Assembly (NCBI GenBank): GCA_000708835.1
Contig: DF237132.1
Coordinates: 1 to 64,000, forward strand
Length of the DNA: 64,000 nt
From: Klebsormidium nitens
Taxonomy: Eukaryota; Streptophyta; Klebsormidiophyceae; Klebsormidiales; Klebsormidiaceae
Direction: 5' to 3'
Shown here: positions 32,701 through 43,896 of the stretch, one piece after another
Layout of the letters: every line of letters starts with the position of its first letter
Position numbering within the stretch: the stretch's first letter is position 1
Translations under genes and position numbers: made by a program
The notes under the pieces: model-generated
What the model was told of the DNA's origin: nothing
What the model saw: the letters and a program-made list of their open reading frames with translations, nothing else
The model's database searches: none

Positions 32701-35700
32701 GCGCATCTCCTCCAGCCACGCCGGCGCGGCCTCAAACTGCCCTCCCGCGATACTCGCGCGAATCAAGTAGTGGTACGTCTCCTTAGTGGGCGTATGGCCG
32801 TTCTCCAGCATCTGAGAGGACACGAGAGTAACGTCAGCAGAGTATGGAAGAGCTTGACGTCAGCAGGATATGTTGCAGGTTGATGCTGGGAAATCCTGAA
32901 AAGGTGACGTTGGGCGAATATTCGGCGGGTGCTGCTAGACGATACGCCGGGGAAGTGATGTCGTCAAGTGTCTGCGAGAGTGACATCACAATGCTTCTTT
33001 GATATTTATATTCTGCTGTGAAACCGAGTCAAATTTAAGAACTCTCTTGGAAGGATGATGGCAAGACGCTGAGATCGTGTCTGCGTAGACCGTGTCTGCG
33101 TCGACCGCGCCCGCTTCTAACGGCATCTTAACAATACTCTGTGAAACAGCAGACAACTGCTCCAATGTTGACACCTGAAATCTCAGCCTATAACAAGATC
33201 CGGGAGACCCCACAGCCAACATCCTCACGACTCCCCATCGTTTTGAATGCCAGGGAGACCGTCCGCGGCTCACCTTCCTGTACGTAAACTCCGTTGCGCG
33301 CACGTCCCCCCGGCCCGCATACGCGCCGATGACCATATTAAATGTGATTGAATCAAACGGCACCCGTCGCTCCTTCATCGCCGCCAGCCAGCGCGTCACC
33401 TCCCCCGGGCGCTCTGCCCGGATGCACGCATCGATGAGCACATTATACTTGGTGGTGTCGGGGCGCTCCCCCGAGGCAATCAACTGCTCCAGGATGGCGA
33501 CCGCCTTGTCGTACTCAACGCCCTTGCCGTAAGCCGCCATCAACCTGCGAGATAATACTGGCAATTAGGGATTAAAAACCTCGGGGATTTGAGCTCCCAG
33601 CCAACACCAGGAAATGCAACCCATAACAAGTATCTGCTCCACACCCGTACCCACCCTAAACCCCCCGACTAAATCCACCCGTCCTAATGTGTTCAGCTTA
33701 CTATTAGGGAATTGATATCTCCGCCTGGAAGCGAGAGGGGCGCCGCTCACGTTGAAGGAACGCGGCAAAATGCTGTTTGTCGTCTTTCTGGGGACTGGGC
33801 TGAAAGGGATCTAATGCAGACTTTTGGAGGCAGAGAAGCGAAGCACTACAAGCGGTAGCGGCTTACCAGAACGTCAGCCTGACCTTTCAGTTTACACCGG
33901 ACGACAGTAGCGTGCAGAGAAACTACCACAAAACCAATACTTAGTACACGTTCCTAAGGCAGTCTAAAACGCCGCATTGATTGGTTGATGGTTGCGTGCA
34001 AACGAGAGAACACGACTACAAGCGGGCCGAAAATACGTGCGAGTGGCTCACGAGGTCCAATCGTTGGGGTGCGGCTTGATGCCGGCCTTGACCATCTTGT
34101 CGAAAGTAATCTGCGCGTCCACCCACTCGCCCTTCCGCGAGTGGATGTTCAGGATCTCCACGAAACTCCGCTGCAAGACGAACCGGCCAGAGTAAGCGTT
34201 TCAGTCGATTGCATTCCCAAATTCCTCGGTAAAGACATGCTTGGAACATGCAAGAAGTTGGCAAACACGAGACTTGCCCTTTCTTTGGTCGTTAGCAGAA
34301 CCAACAGGGAAGTGCGCTCTTCACAGCCCAAGATCCGGCGAAACATGTTCCAAGTCAGGAATCCAAGTCAGGCGTCACATAAGTTTTACCAGACTTGAAA
34401 AGACAGGACATGAAGTCAAGACAGGACATGAAGTCAAGACAGGACATGAAGTCAGACAACTGCCCCCAATCATGTAGACTGCAGCGTCCAACGAAAAAAA
34501 GCGCAAAGCGTCCACACCCTATCGAGGGCCGGTTCCTGCGCCTTGAGCTTCCTGGCGACCTCCCAGGCGGCACCTACTGCTCCCTGTCGCCTGAACAGTC
34601 CGGCAATCTCAGTGAGCGCCGTCGGGCTGAGCGGGAGGCCCTTCCGCTCGGCGATCTGTAGCAGCATGCTAACAGTGGCGCCACTGTTCTGGCTGGCGGC
34701 CTGGAACACCTGCAAAACGCGGTCGAGAACAGGGTTAGCGACAGGTTTGGGCCAAGAGCAAAGGTACTTCCGCTGCGCAGATTGACTTCATAAGAACACA
34801 AAATGCGCGTGTTAGGGCGAGGCTGAGGGGCTATCGAGCGAACTCGCTCAAAGGAGTCTAGAACAGAACAGTTCCGGAGTGGTGGATTGGACTGTTTGCA
34901 AGTCTCTTGGTAAGGTGATAAATGATTGCGGCAAGACCTCGTCGCCTTGTCCAGCGTTCCATGAGCAGGCCACCCGCCTTTCAAAACGTCGGTGCTTCTC
35001 ATTAGGTAGCGCATAATACAAAGGGACAGCTGGGTCAGGGGAAAAGGCAAAATGTAAGGCCAGACACAGGCGTGAATTCCCCTGCTACATAACCCCTGAA
35101 TAGCGACATCCCCAAAGCACACAGTTCCTCTCAGCGCTTCACATCTCTGCAAACGCAGCTTAACCCAATGTTTGACCCAAGCGCTAGCCTCGACCAGATT
35201 CTGCGTGACGACGACCCAAAGCAAAATCTACTCTCAGCGCTTGACTCAACTCCAAAGCACGCAGCTTAACCCACTTATTCCTCCCGGCCACGTTTGAGAT
35301 TACCACCCAAAAGCGAAATACAACATTACTCCCAGCGCTATACCACGCAGCTCAACCCACTTCGTAAAGCAATCGCTCACCCCAACCAGGGTCTGCGTGG
35401 TGACGACCATTCCCCGGCCCCTCATCCGCATAAGAGTGTCCACCGCCTCCTCCCATCGGTCTACCGCCGCGAAGCCGGCCGCCAGTGCGACGTATGGCGT
35501 CGCCTTCAAGCCGCCACTTACGCCCGCAAGTTCGTGCTCCATCTCCTTCAGAAGCGCACGCGCCTCGTCGACTTGGCCGTTGGTGGCGAGCGTGTCGATC
35601 ATCAGATGGTACACGGCCCTGGAAGAGTGTTAATCGTCGATTCGTCAAATTCACTAATGAATTGATCATCATCATCATTTGTCGTTCAATGGTGGCAAGA

Positions 35701-38700
35701 CTTTTCATCTCACGCCAAAGAAAGGTGGTGAATCTTCCCTCTTCGCCAAAAAAGATGGTAGTATATCAAAGGCGAGGACGAAGACAGGTGTCGCAAAGTA
35801 GCGTCAGCAGATGGGACGGGGTTCAAGAGATTCCTGTTGACGTGACCTGACTTTGAAGCTTCGAAGAAGCTAACAGGGCGATTTTGGGAATGGGGCTGTC
35901 GAGTACCTGCTCGACAGATACTGCGGATATGAGTGCGATTTCATAGACAGCTTTGAAAGGCGTGGAGATCTTAAGCTCGGCTTTCTCGGGCGAAAGATTC
36001 CCAGTGTCAGCGGTGCAACTCTGGGTCAGATCACCGTGAAAACACATGATCACGGTAAGATCAAATGACCAGGACTACTTTTCCGAAAACATCGTTCACC
36101 ACGTTCCCCGGTCCGCAGCGATCTAAAATGCTTCAGGTCAGGAAAAGAAGGCGTCAGGAATGGCAAGACTGCCAAGTTGGGACGGGTGAAGCTGGATTGA
36201 AATTGAAGGTGGGTAGGGGGTGCGGAGCAGGTACTCCCGAGGATCACTATGTTTGGCGGCGTATTGTCTCTGCTATAAGAGAAGATCCTGACCTGTCCGG
36301 CTCCACGCCGTCCTCCTTCATCTGCTCGAACCACGCGCGCACTTTGGGCAGGTCTGGGCGCGCCATGTCCATCAGCGTGCCGTACGTCACCGCGTTCGGC
36401 CGCAGGTCCGCCTCCAGCAGCTCCTCGTAAAACCCGAGCGCCTCAGCTTTGCGGCCCGCTTTGGTGAATGCGCCCATCAGATAGTTGAGCTGTGTAAGCG
36501 TGGGCTCGAATCCCGTGCGCCGAAAGTCCTGCCGGCCAAAAGTAGGCGGGGTCAGGGGGTGGGGATAACACAGCTTCGAAAAACAGATGAAAAATGCCAA
36601 TAACAGGATTTAACAGAAACTCTCTATAAGTAAGACCGGCTTCTGATAGGAAAACCGATTCGAGTGCCAATTCTACTCTCACTGGTACAGTTGCGCGGCC
36701 TGGACGCAGAGGCCCACTCGACCAGAGAAAATGTGCATCAGATCAAGCAGGGGTTTCATTCAAATTTAGTAGCAGTAACCGGTGACGCACGCATTTGCTC
36801 CTCTTTGCCGGGTACCCGGACAATTCTGCGGCCTGGTCGCAGAGGTTCGTCCAACCAAAGACCGAAACGTGATCGGATCGTGGACATAATTCATCTCAAA
36901 ACACAGAAGCACTGAACCAGTGACGCGCAGAATACTCTTCTTCCCGCACCTGGTACAATTCCGCGGCCTGGTCGCAAAGCCCTGACCGGCAGCAGCCGTA
37001 CATGCACGACCGGAAGATCCAGCCGTCGATAGCGGCGCCCTTCTCGCGCAGCCGCCGCGTCTCTGCAAAGGCCTCCTCCGCGCGCTCCTCTGCGCTCAGC
37101 TTCGGGATGAGGAACCGGTAGTAGTCCTGGCAATCAAGTTTGGAAGATTATAATATGTTAGTATGCGTTATGATGGGTGATAGTCAACCAGTTGAACCAG
37201 TTTGTTACGCCAGAGGACTGTAAAAAAGAGATCGTTTGACGATGGTCGGGAGGAGGGGGAAACCCCAAACATTCCAAGCCCACCCAATGTCTGTCTGCTG
37301 GCGAAGGCAATATCCGAGGAAAAAGAGGTACTCCATGTCATTAGAGAACTCTTGCGAAGGCAACGAGGAGGTTGATTGGCACAATGGCTGCGTGGGACTG
37401 GTGCTTATAACGAAATACGGGAGAACGGGACGCCTTCTCTTTGAAAAACTGAAACAGGTCTTCTAGTTTCGTCGATGCGGGAATACGTCCGGGAGGCCTA
37501 TCAGTAGGACGTGTCACAGCAGAAGGTCGCTTATACGAAATCGTATCGTAGCTTGGTCCTCGTCGAACCATGATAGCGGCCCAACCTTTCTGAGGCCCCC
37601 GGTTCGGAGGCTAAAACGATTTCATCGAACAGAGCGGAACATTGGATGACAACTTGACTGATCATCTCTAGCTCAACCAGCGTAGATGAACCCCCAACTC
37701 GAGTTGAAGAAACCAACACTTAAAAGCTGACTCGCAAGAAAGGTGGAGCAGGAAGTATCCGCCTACTGCCTGGCTCCCTTGGCGTCTTCTCTCGCGGCAT
37801 GATGATCAAAAGAGAGCACTGACAGAAGATGTTGCAAAACGGCGACACCACAAATGGCCGCACTATGTTGGGCTGTACCGGCGGTTTCACAGCGCAGCCA
37901 GTTAAATCAGCAACAAAGTCGACTTGCGGGAGAGATGCCGATGAGCGAACCGCACCATATTGGGCTCGAGCCCCTCTTCGTCCTCCAACTCGTGCAACAC
38001 GTCGCGCAGCTCCGAGAGCGCCTCGGTCCTCTGGTACGTCGTCAGTAGGACGCGGTAAGCAAACCTGCAGAGGATCAGTTTTCAGGAAACATTTCCGGGG
38101 GGGCCAGGGGGGACGAGCCTTGTCTATCAGACGAGCGAAGGGAGTCAAAGAGGGCGTCTACGCAACGTCATCAACCGGCCACTTTTAGGAGGGCCCAGTG
38201 CTCGGGGTACAAACTCCGGTGCCAACACTTCGGCGACAGGATGACAGACAGCCGTGCTTCGATGTTGCCATGTGACGGCAGCGTTCCGGGTCCCAGGACG
38301 CCCCATTCTAAAATGAGCAGCCCACGGGTGTCAGGGCGGCACAATTGCTCAAAATTAATCCAACACAGCCCGGCCCGTCGATAAGCATAGAAGTCGCCAT
38401 ACTGGTGCAGCAGATCGACCGAGCCAAACCAACGGAATCTGGTCAGGCCACTCCTTGCAAAGTAGACGGGGTCAAATATTATCCCAACACGCATAACCCG
38501 ACCGTCGGAAGTACTTGCAAATAGCTTACTGGTCTAACTTGACGCCTTTCGCTTTGACAGCCGCCGTCACGTCTGCGGTCACCTCCGCCAGGTCTGCGGG
38601 GACCTCCTTTTGCAACCCGATCAACACGCTGGTCACCATGCGGGTGTCTATCGCCAGGCCGTCCGCGAGCGCCCGCCGGAGGAGCGCCACCGCTGTGGTG

Positions 38701-41063
38701 CCTCCCAGGGGACTGCTGCTGACGCGGAATAGAAGCGCCCTGTACAAATGTGCAAAAAAGAGCTGATTGCTAGAATTGGGGCCGCTCATCTGAAAGAGAG
38801 GAGTGAAGTAAACCTTCTGTCCTGCAATAAGAGTATGTTTTCACGCGAGCAGCCCCGACGGGACAGAAGCGCCCAGCAGGAGAAATTGCTAATCATGCCA
38901 GAAATTATGGTTCTTAATCGTAAGGAGATCGTGTTGTATAACAGATCAAGAGTGACCTCATTCGAGTAGCTCCCGTACCATTGCGAGATATTGTGACCTT
39001 TCAGGACCGATGAGCGCCTTCTTGTGGGAGTCGAAGCATGTGAAGCTTACAGGTAGTTGATGGGAAGCGGCGATATCTCAATCGATCGTAAAGGGAGGGA
39101 CTGCTGTCCAACCAGAGTCAACAAGTTGAGTTTTCCAAACACTTGATGGTGTTTTGCTAGTCTCGCCTAAAGCGGGGTGCCAACGTTCAGCCCATCATGC
39201 CCCACTAGGACCACAATCTACGTATCACAGTCTTCGTGCTGAAAATCTGTGAAGGGACTCCACGACAGCTCTTTTCCATTCACAGTCGCGCTAGAGATGC
39301 CGCAGAAGAGGGGTTCGACACTCTCCACCCACCCCAGAAGGGAGTCGTCCCCTTGCCCAATATCGTGCCCCAGCTCCACTAGCTTCAGAATGGCGTCATA
39401 CGCCTTTTGGTAGTCCCCAATCTTGGTGCGCGCTTGCACCAACGAGACATACATCTCGGTTGGCGGCGTCAAGTGGTCCGAGTCCTGCAACATGCAGCCC
39501 TCATCAGGTCTACATAAACTGGTGAGAGGGGAAAGACATGCGCTTTTGAACGACCAAATCTGTGCGTCGAAGACTCTGCTGAGAATGCCACAGAAAAGAT
39601 GAAGTCACCCTCCAATTTTCTTTGGACGGTGTGGAAAAAACAACTTGACGAGGCCCAGAAGCAAGCGGAACTTGTAGTAAGGAGGTGGTATAGACCAAGT
39701 AAGATATAACGAGGCCCTTGCAACCTAAAGGCCGAGCGTAATTCGTGCACGGAAGCGGAGTGCAGTTCAACGGATACAGACATGCGCTAAAATGGTTATG
39801 AGCGATACAACTTACTAACATAAAATTGGAGTGCCGGAGAAGCTCTTTGAGTGGTTTCCACGTCAGAAGAAAGATACTACTGGTCGGACAAGAAGAAGAG
39901 AGAAACAGGATGAAATCAGTCGCACGTAACCCACCTGCATCTGCTCAAACAGCTGCACCACAACGTCTGCCTTGGACAGCGCCTCTGCCGTCTTGATAAC
40001 AACCCGGTACGCTGACGTGAGCTCCTGCGGGGCCCACTGCTGCTTCCGACACCACTCCAAGACCGGCTGGAGCTTCGTCAGCGCCTTCCTCTCCCCAATC
40101 TCCTGGATCTACATGGAACTCGGGGGGGAATGGGGTTATGCTCGTTTTTCATTGACCACTGAACTAGGCTACTATATGGCACCAATTGTGAACTTGAGCA
40201 GAAGGGGCTAACTTTGAAAGTGACAGTCCCTTAGGAACACTTGTGATTGAATTGCTACAAGTGCCACCAAACGCGCTTGGCAATCTCCTCGAGTTCTGTC
40301 ACGGGAGGTATAAACACAGATTGACCGGAAGCTGATCGTACTTCGCAAGAGCCCATCATGCGTAAGGTTACTGAGATTCAGAAAGTACTGAGAATCGCTT
40401 TTAAGTCACTGGCATCATATGCTTTGCCCAACAGGTGTCGTTGTAAAGCATAGCAACAGGAGGCCTCACCAGTTGAAGCACACACTTGGGATCCAAGCTC
40501 CCCTCCCAGTGGTCCAAGTATGCAAGCGCTCTTGTCTCATCAGTTTCCCTCATGAGTCTTGTGAGCGCCTTGTCTACAAGCCTGGCCTTAGCACCTTGGG
40601 GAGCCAGATTGTCCCAAACCCCTCTCTGAAAACGGTCATCTACAGTTGGGCCAGCTTCCAAAACCTCTAATCTTTCCGTAATGCTGTCTGCAGTGGTTGA
40701 ACCGGGGTCCATCGCTTGGGCGAGGTCGCTAAACGATGCCTCTAAGCTGTAATCACTGTCCTGGAGCGCATGCAGGGCTTTTCTATGTTTCCTACTTCCG
40801 CATCTGGAGTCTTCGGTTTCTAAGTAGCCAAAGGATAGAAAGCCTGACTGTACACTGGATTGGTATGTCACCCGTCGACCACTCCCACTGCGATGACCGG
40901 AAACACGGGGATAACCCCGACACCCCTTTGGTGCTCTACGCATAAGCATGTCCAAACTCACAAACACTTGATCGTATCTGGTGGTGCAAAAGGATGAAGT
41001 GTTGCTGTTGCTGGGGATTGCTTCGCAGGGCCATACAGCATGCGCACGGGCCGGTGTCCTCAT
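29777..41063 (-). CDS. intron-rich P-class pentatricopeptide repeat (PPR) protein
   Basis: Fifteen exons on the minus strand join in frame to about 1362 aa: 40470-41063, 39935-40102, 39333-39484, 38530-38739, 37956-38064, 36950-37126, 36293-36528, 35381-35618, 34518-34709, 34052-34170, 33274-33544, 32614-32811, 31822-32124, 31181-31342 and 29777-30736. Nearly all junctions are GT-AG with matching phase. The body is a string of 35-residue helical-hairpin repeats, clearest in TLTQLNYLMGAFTKAGRKAE, TTKYNVLIDACIRAERPGEV, SITFNMVIGAYAGRGDV and DVFTYNTLIRGYTERHRTEE. Such proteins bind organelle RNA for stability, splicing or translation. No E, DYW or SMR domain is present. The last exon adds a 220-residue Glu/Lys/Ser-rich tail ending in DSLN. 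The start is uncertain: ATGs at 41099, 41063 and 40949 are in frame, and the segment from 40949 (MLMRRAPKG) is basic and transit-like. I cannot name the ortholog. Confidence 0.88.
34401..34454. repeat. three perfect 18-bp tandem repeats in a PPR intron
   Basis: Three exact copies of AGACAGGACATGAAGTCA run without interruption between PPR exons 9 and 10. They are a likely polymorphic minisatellite. Confidence 0.9.
35128..35410. repeat. tandem decayed copies of the PPR exon 8 end within the adjacent intron
   Basis: The word set CAGCGCTT, ACGCAGCTTAACCCA and CCAGATTCTGCGTG recurs. CAGCGCTT-like sites start near 35131, 35235 and 35332. The segment at 35191-35217 resembles 35382-35410, which is the real 3' end of exon 8 and its donor. 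This looks like a small tandem duplication that copied an exon-intron border into the intron. Confidence 0.6.
36684..36979. repeat. decayed tandem copies of the PPR exon 6 end
   Basis: On the plus strand GGTACAATTCCGCGGCCTGG (36950 region, end of exon 6) recurs in worn form near 36684 (GGTACAGTTGCGCGGCCTGG) and 36818 (GGACAATTCTGCGGCCTGG). A second shared word, ACCGGTGACGCACGC near 36779 against ACCAGTGACGCGCAG near 36917, gives a unit of about 138 bp. The two copies lie in the intron beside the real exon. Confidence 0.7.
37857..37966. repeat. partial copy of the PPR exon 5 end in the next intron
   Basis: CCGCACTATGTTGGGCT in the intron near 37859 resembles CCGCACCATATTGGGCT at the true 3' end of exon 5 about 92 bp away (2 differences in 17). 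By itself this match is weak; it counts only alongside the similar copies beside exons 6 and 8. Confidence 0.4.
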
Positions 41064-41941
41064 ACTTGAAGGCACGCAAACGCAACCACTGGGGACCATG
41101 GTGGAGTGGAAAAGATGCTGGCCGCAATCACTTTGGTGCAGCCTTCGAAAAGAAATACTTTCAACACCGACACCACCAACTTTGTTTCCGCTGCATGAAG
41201 CGTGATCTTCAGATGTACATGTATCACGAGCAGTGGTGGTACAGCTCAACTGGATGAGCCTCCAGTGACCCTATACACAGACTGAACCACCTCTTTGGAG
41301 GAGCCTTTTCTATGGCGCCCGGAGCAGAAGCAGCTGGGGGGGAAATGAGATCATGACACTGTCGTTCTTGAACGCTGGCCGTGCGCAAGGGAAGGAGGAG
41401 TACCTAATAGTATTGGAGAAAAATGAGGAGCACTCAGCAGAATGTAATCTTATGGGAAAATTCTGTCCATTGGCATCACCAAATCAAGAACAGCTGGTCA
41501 CCGCTACAGTACCGGTTTCCGCTTCTCCGGCTTCATACTAGGATAGGCGGGGTCTGAGATTCATGCCGGTTGCCGTTGCCGGTTCCCCGATACGCCGTGA
41601 AATTCTGCGATGCAAATCAAAATCCTGAAATTCAACAGCTTCAAAATAAAAGTCAAAATGCCTGAGGCTGGAGCTCACTGGAGGCTGACGCCCCGGAACA
41701 GTGAAAGCTAGTGCAATGCAGGAAGGGAGGCTGCTCAGGTTTATGTCCAATGGGTGCAATGAAACAGCGGGCAAAGGCGCTTGGCAATGTGGATGGAGGC
41801 AGTTTGGGCTCACTAGCATCTGACACAATCACGGGACTATTCCCATAATCGGCACTCTGCAGCTAGCGCACCATCTACTCTCTTCTTCAACCCAAGTTCG
41901 ATTCTGAGCTTACACACTAGAACGTGTTCACTACACAATCA
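41064..41941. promoter_or_regulatory. divergent promoter region of the PPR and RNase HII genes
   Basis: The two genes read away from each other, so both promoters should lie here. No motif was assignable. The open frame of PPR exon 1 continues to 41249, so part of this stretch may be coding if a more upstream start is used. Confidence 0.45.
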
Positions 41942-42832
41942 ATGCACTGCACGAGGTGGTTGCGCTTCACAGGCCCTTTTGCGGCAATCAAGACCAGCGT
42001 AAGCACAACTAGAGGCGGTGCCACGAGCAAACCACAATCTGGGCCACCAAATCCTGCATTGCTCCTCAAGGCAGAGGCCCATTCCAGCAGAGCGATGCCT
42101 CCAGTGCGCCGCAGCTCCCGCTTGGCGAAGAATCAAGAGGAGGCCAGCCTTGCTGATGAATCAGTGCTCAAGGAGCTGGCTCCTAACCCCCCAATCCCCA
42201 CCAAAACAGGGCCGACAAGAGACGCCGAAGCACTGCAGTGGGCAGCGGGTTTCAAGCGGGTGGCCGGAGTTGATGAAGCGGGGAGGGGGCCGCTGGCAGG
42301 CCCGGTAGTGGCGGCCGCCTGCATTCTACCCCCCAATTTCGAGATTCCAGGGGTAGATGACAGCAAGAAAGTGTCTGAAGCAAACCGTGATCGGTTGTAC
42401 GATATCATCACCAATGCGCCGGGGGTGGAGTTTGCAGTCTCAGTGGTGGATGTGGAGACGATCGATCAGATTAACATCTTGGAGGCGGCTATGCTTGCGA
42501 TGGCAAACGCTGTAAAATTAGTGCGCGCAGACTTTGCCCTTGTTGATGGGAACCGGATACCGAAGCAACTGGCTGCTAGCGTTTCAAAGGCAATAGTTGG
42601 GGGAGACGCGCTCTCCACCTCAATAGCTGCAGCTTCAATCATTGCGAAAGTGACAAGAGACAGGCTGATGTGTGAATTCCATGAGCAGTGGCCAGAGTAT
42701 GGGTTCAAGGCTCACAAAGGATATGGAACAGCAGCTCATATGGAGGTGTTGAAACGCTTGGGGCCTGTCGTAATACACAGAAGAACGTTCCAGCCTCTGA
42801 AGGGCTGGTTAGAGCAACGGTCAGCAAAGTAG
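41942..42832 (+). CDS. rnhB: ribonuclease HII, organelle-type
   Basis: This is a single-exon gene of 296 aa. RNase HII cuts the RNA strand of RNA-DNA hybrids and removes single ribonucleotides from DNA. The bacterial-type catalytic core is complete: VDEAGRGPLAGPVVAAA gives Asp111 and Glu112, LVDGNRIP gives Asp202 and KVTRDRLM gives Asp240. The substrate-binding DDSKKVSE and the C-terminal GYGTAAHMEVLKRLGP are also present. About 105 extra N-terminal residues precede the core. They are rich in Ser, Thr and Arg and begin MHCTRWLRFTGPF, consistent with a mitochondrial or plastid targeting sequence. Absence of introns contrasts with the neighbours and with the split nuclear RNase H2A genes, which fits an endosymbiont or bacterial origin (inference). 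An upstream in-frame GTG at 41924 is unlikely as a start. Confidence 0.93.
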   Translation: MHCTRWLRFTGPFAAIKTSVSTTRGGATSKPQSGPPNPALLLKAEAHSSRAMPPVRRSSRLAKNQEEASLADESVLKELAPNPPIPTKTGPTRDAEALQWAAGFKRVAGVDEAGRGPLAGPVVAAACILPPNFEIPGVDDSKKVSEANRDRLYDIITNAPGVEFAVSVVDVETIDQINILEAAMLAMANAVKLVRADFALVDGNRIPKQLAASVSKAIVGGDALSTSIAAASIIAKVTRDRLMCEFHEQWPEYGFKAHKGYGTAAHMEVLKRLGPVVIHRRTFQPLKGWLEQRSAK

Positions 42833-43896
42833 TTCGTCAAAATCTCATGTTGACACGGGATCAGAGGATTGGCACAAGAGAGGGCCTCTACTCAGTCACC
42901 AGTACAGTTAAATTGCTGGTCCAACAGTCTAGCCTGAGGTCCTTAAGAACATGGTTTCCTACTAGCTAAACAGTTCATAATTCAGAAGGTCAACTAATGC
43001 AGTGTCTTCTTAGGAATTCAAATTGTCTTGTCCTGCTTTTGAGGACTGACAACAATTATCGTCCAAGAGTCAGAAGTCTGTTCATCAGAATCTGGTCGAA
43101 TGTGCTCAAGCAGAGGCGCTGCCAAATATGGCCGCCAGTGCAGCCCCTAAATTAGGGACAAGCTCATGTGGATACAAGCAACCCTTGTCAGCAGAGGCTA
43201 TCTTTTACAGACTGATGTGATGGCAATTAGCATCATGTTAAAGTCACGGCCCTAAGACAGGTGCTGTTGATCAAACGATTACATACATGCACATGCATTT
43301 CATGTGACATCTGACTTGATCGAATCATGTGTTGGAGAAGAGCCTGCGGTGGGTATGTCAGAGCTGCACAACTTAAGCTCGTGGGCATGATTTAAGCTTG
43401 ATTGAGAAGTCTTGGTGAAAATCGTGCACAGAAAGTTACAGTCGTTGGAGACGCACTTCAAGCTCATCTGACACGTGAATGACTTAACACGGGCTGGAAA
43501 CGTGGTGTCTTGGTCGGCCGTGACGCGTCTATACAGCATTTACCTCTAGCTACAAATGTACATACTTTTCTGCATGGATGCCATGCAACGTACCCATACA
43601 ACCCCTGACTCTAACAACTCACCGAGTCAAAAGCAACTGCGGTGGACGTACCTCGTACGAGTAGGATTAATATTACCGTCAGGTGTTCAATTGCGAACGA
43701 ACCCTCAACTCGAGGCCCCGCACCATATCAAACCATGACCAACGCGGACCTTTGATGGAATTGACTGAGACGACTTCTGCATGCAGCCAGAATGATTCAC
43801 TAATCTGCCAAACACATTACGTGAACGCCTTCTGGGCTAAGCAATATAGCATGAATACGAGATCTGGCCGGGCCTGTTCCGCTGAACGGCTCGACT
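42833..43896. other. convergent intergenic region, no gene seen
   Basis: The region lies between the RNase HII stop (+) and the formamidase stop (-). It holds only short frames without domains; it probably contains both 3' UTRs. Confidence 0.5.
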
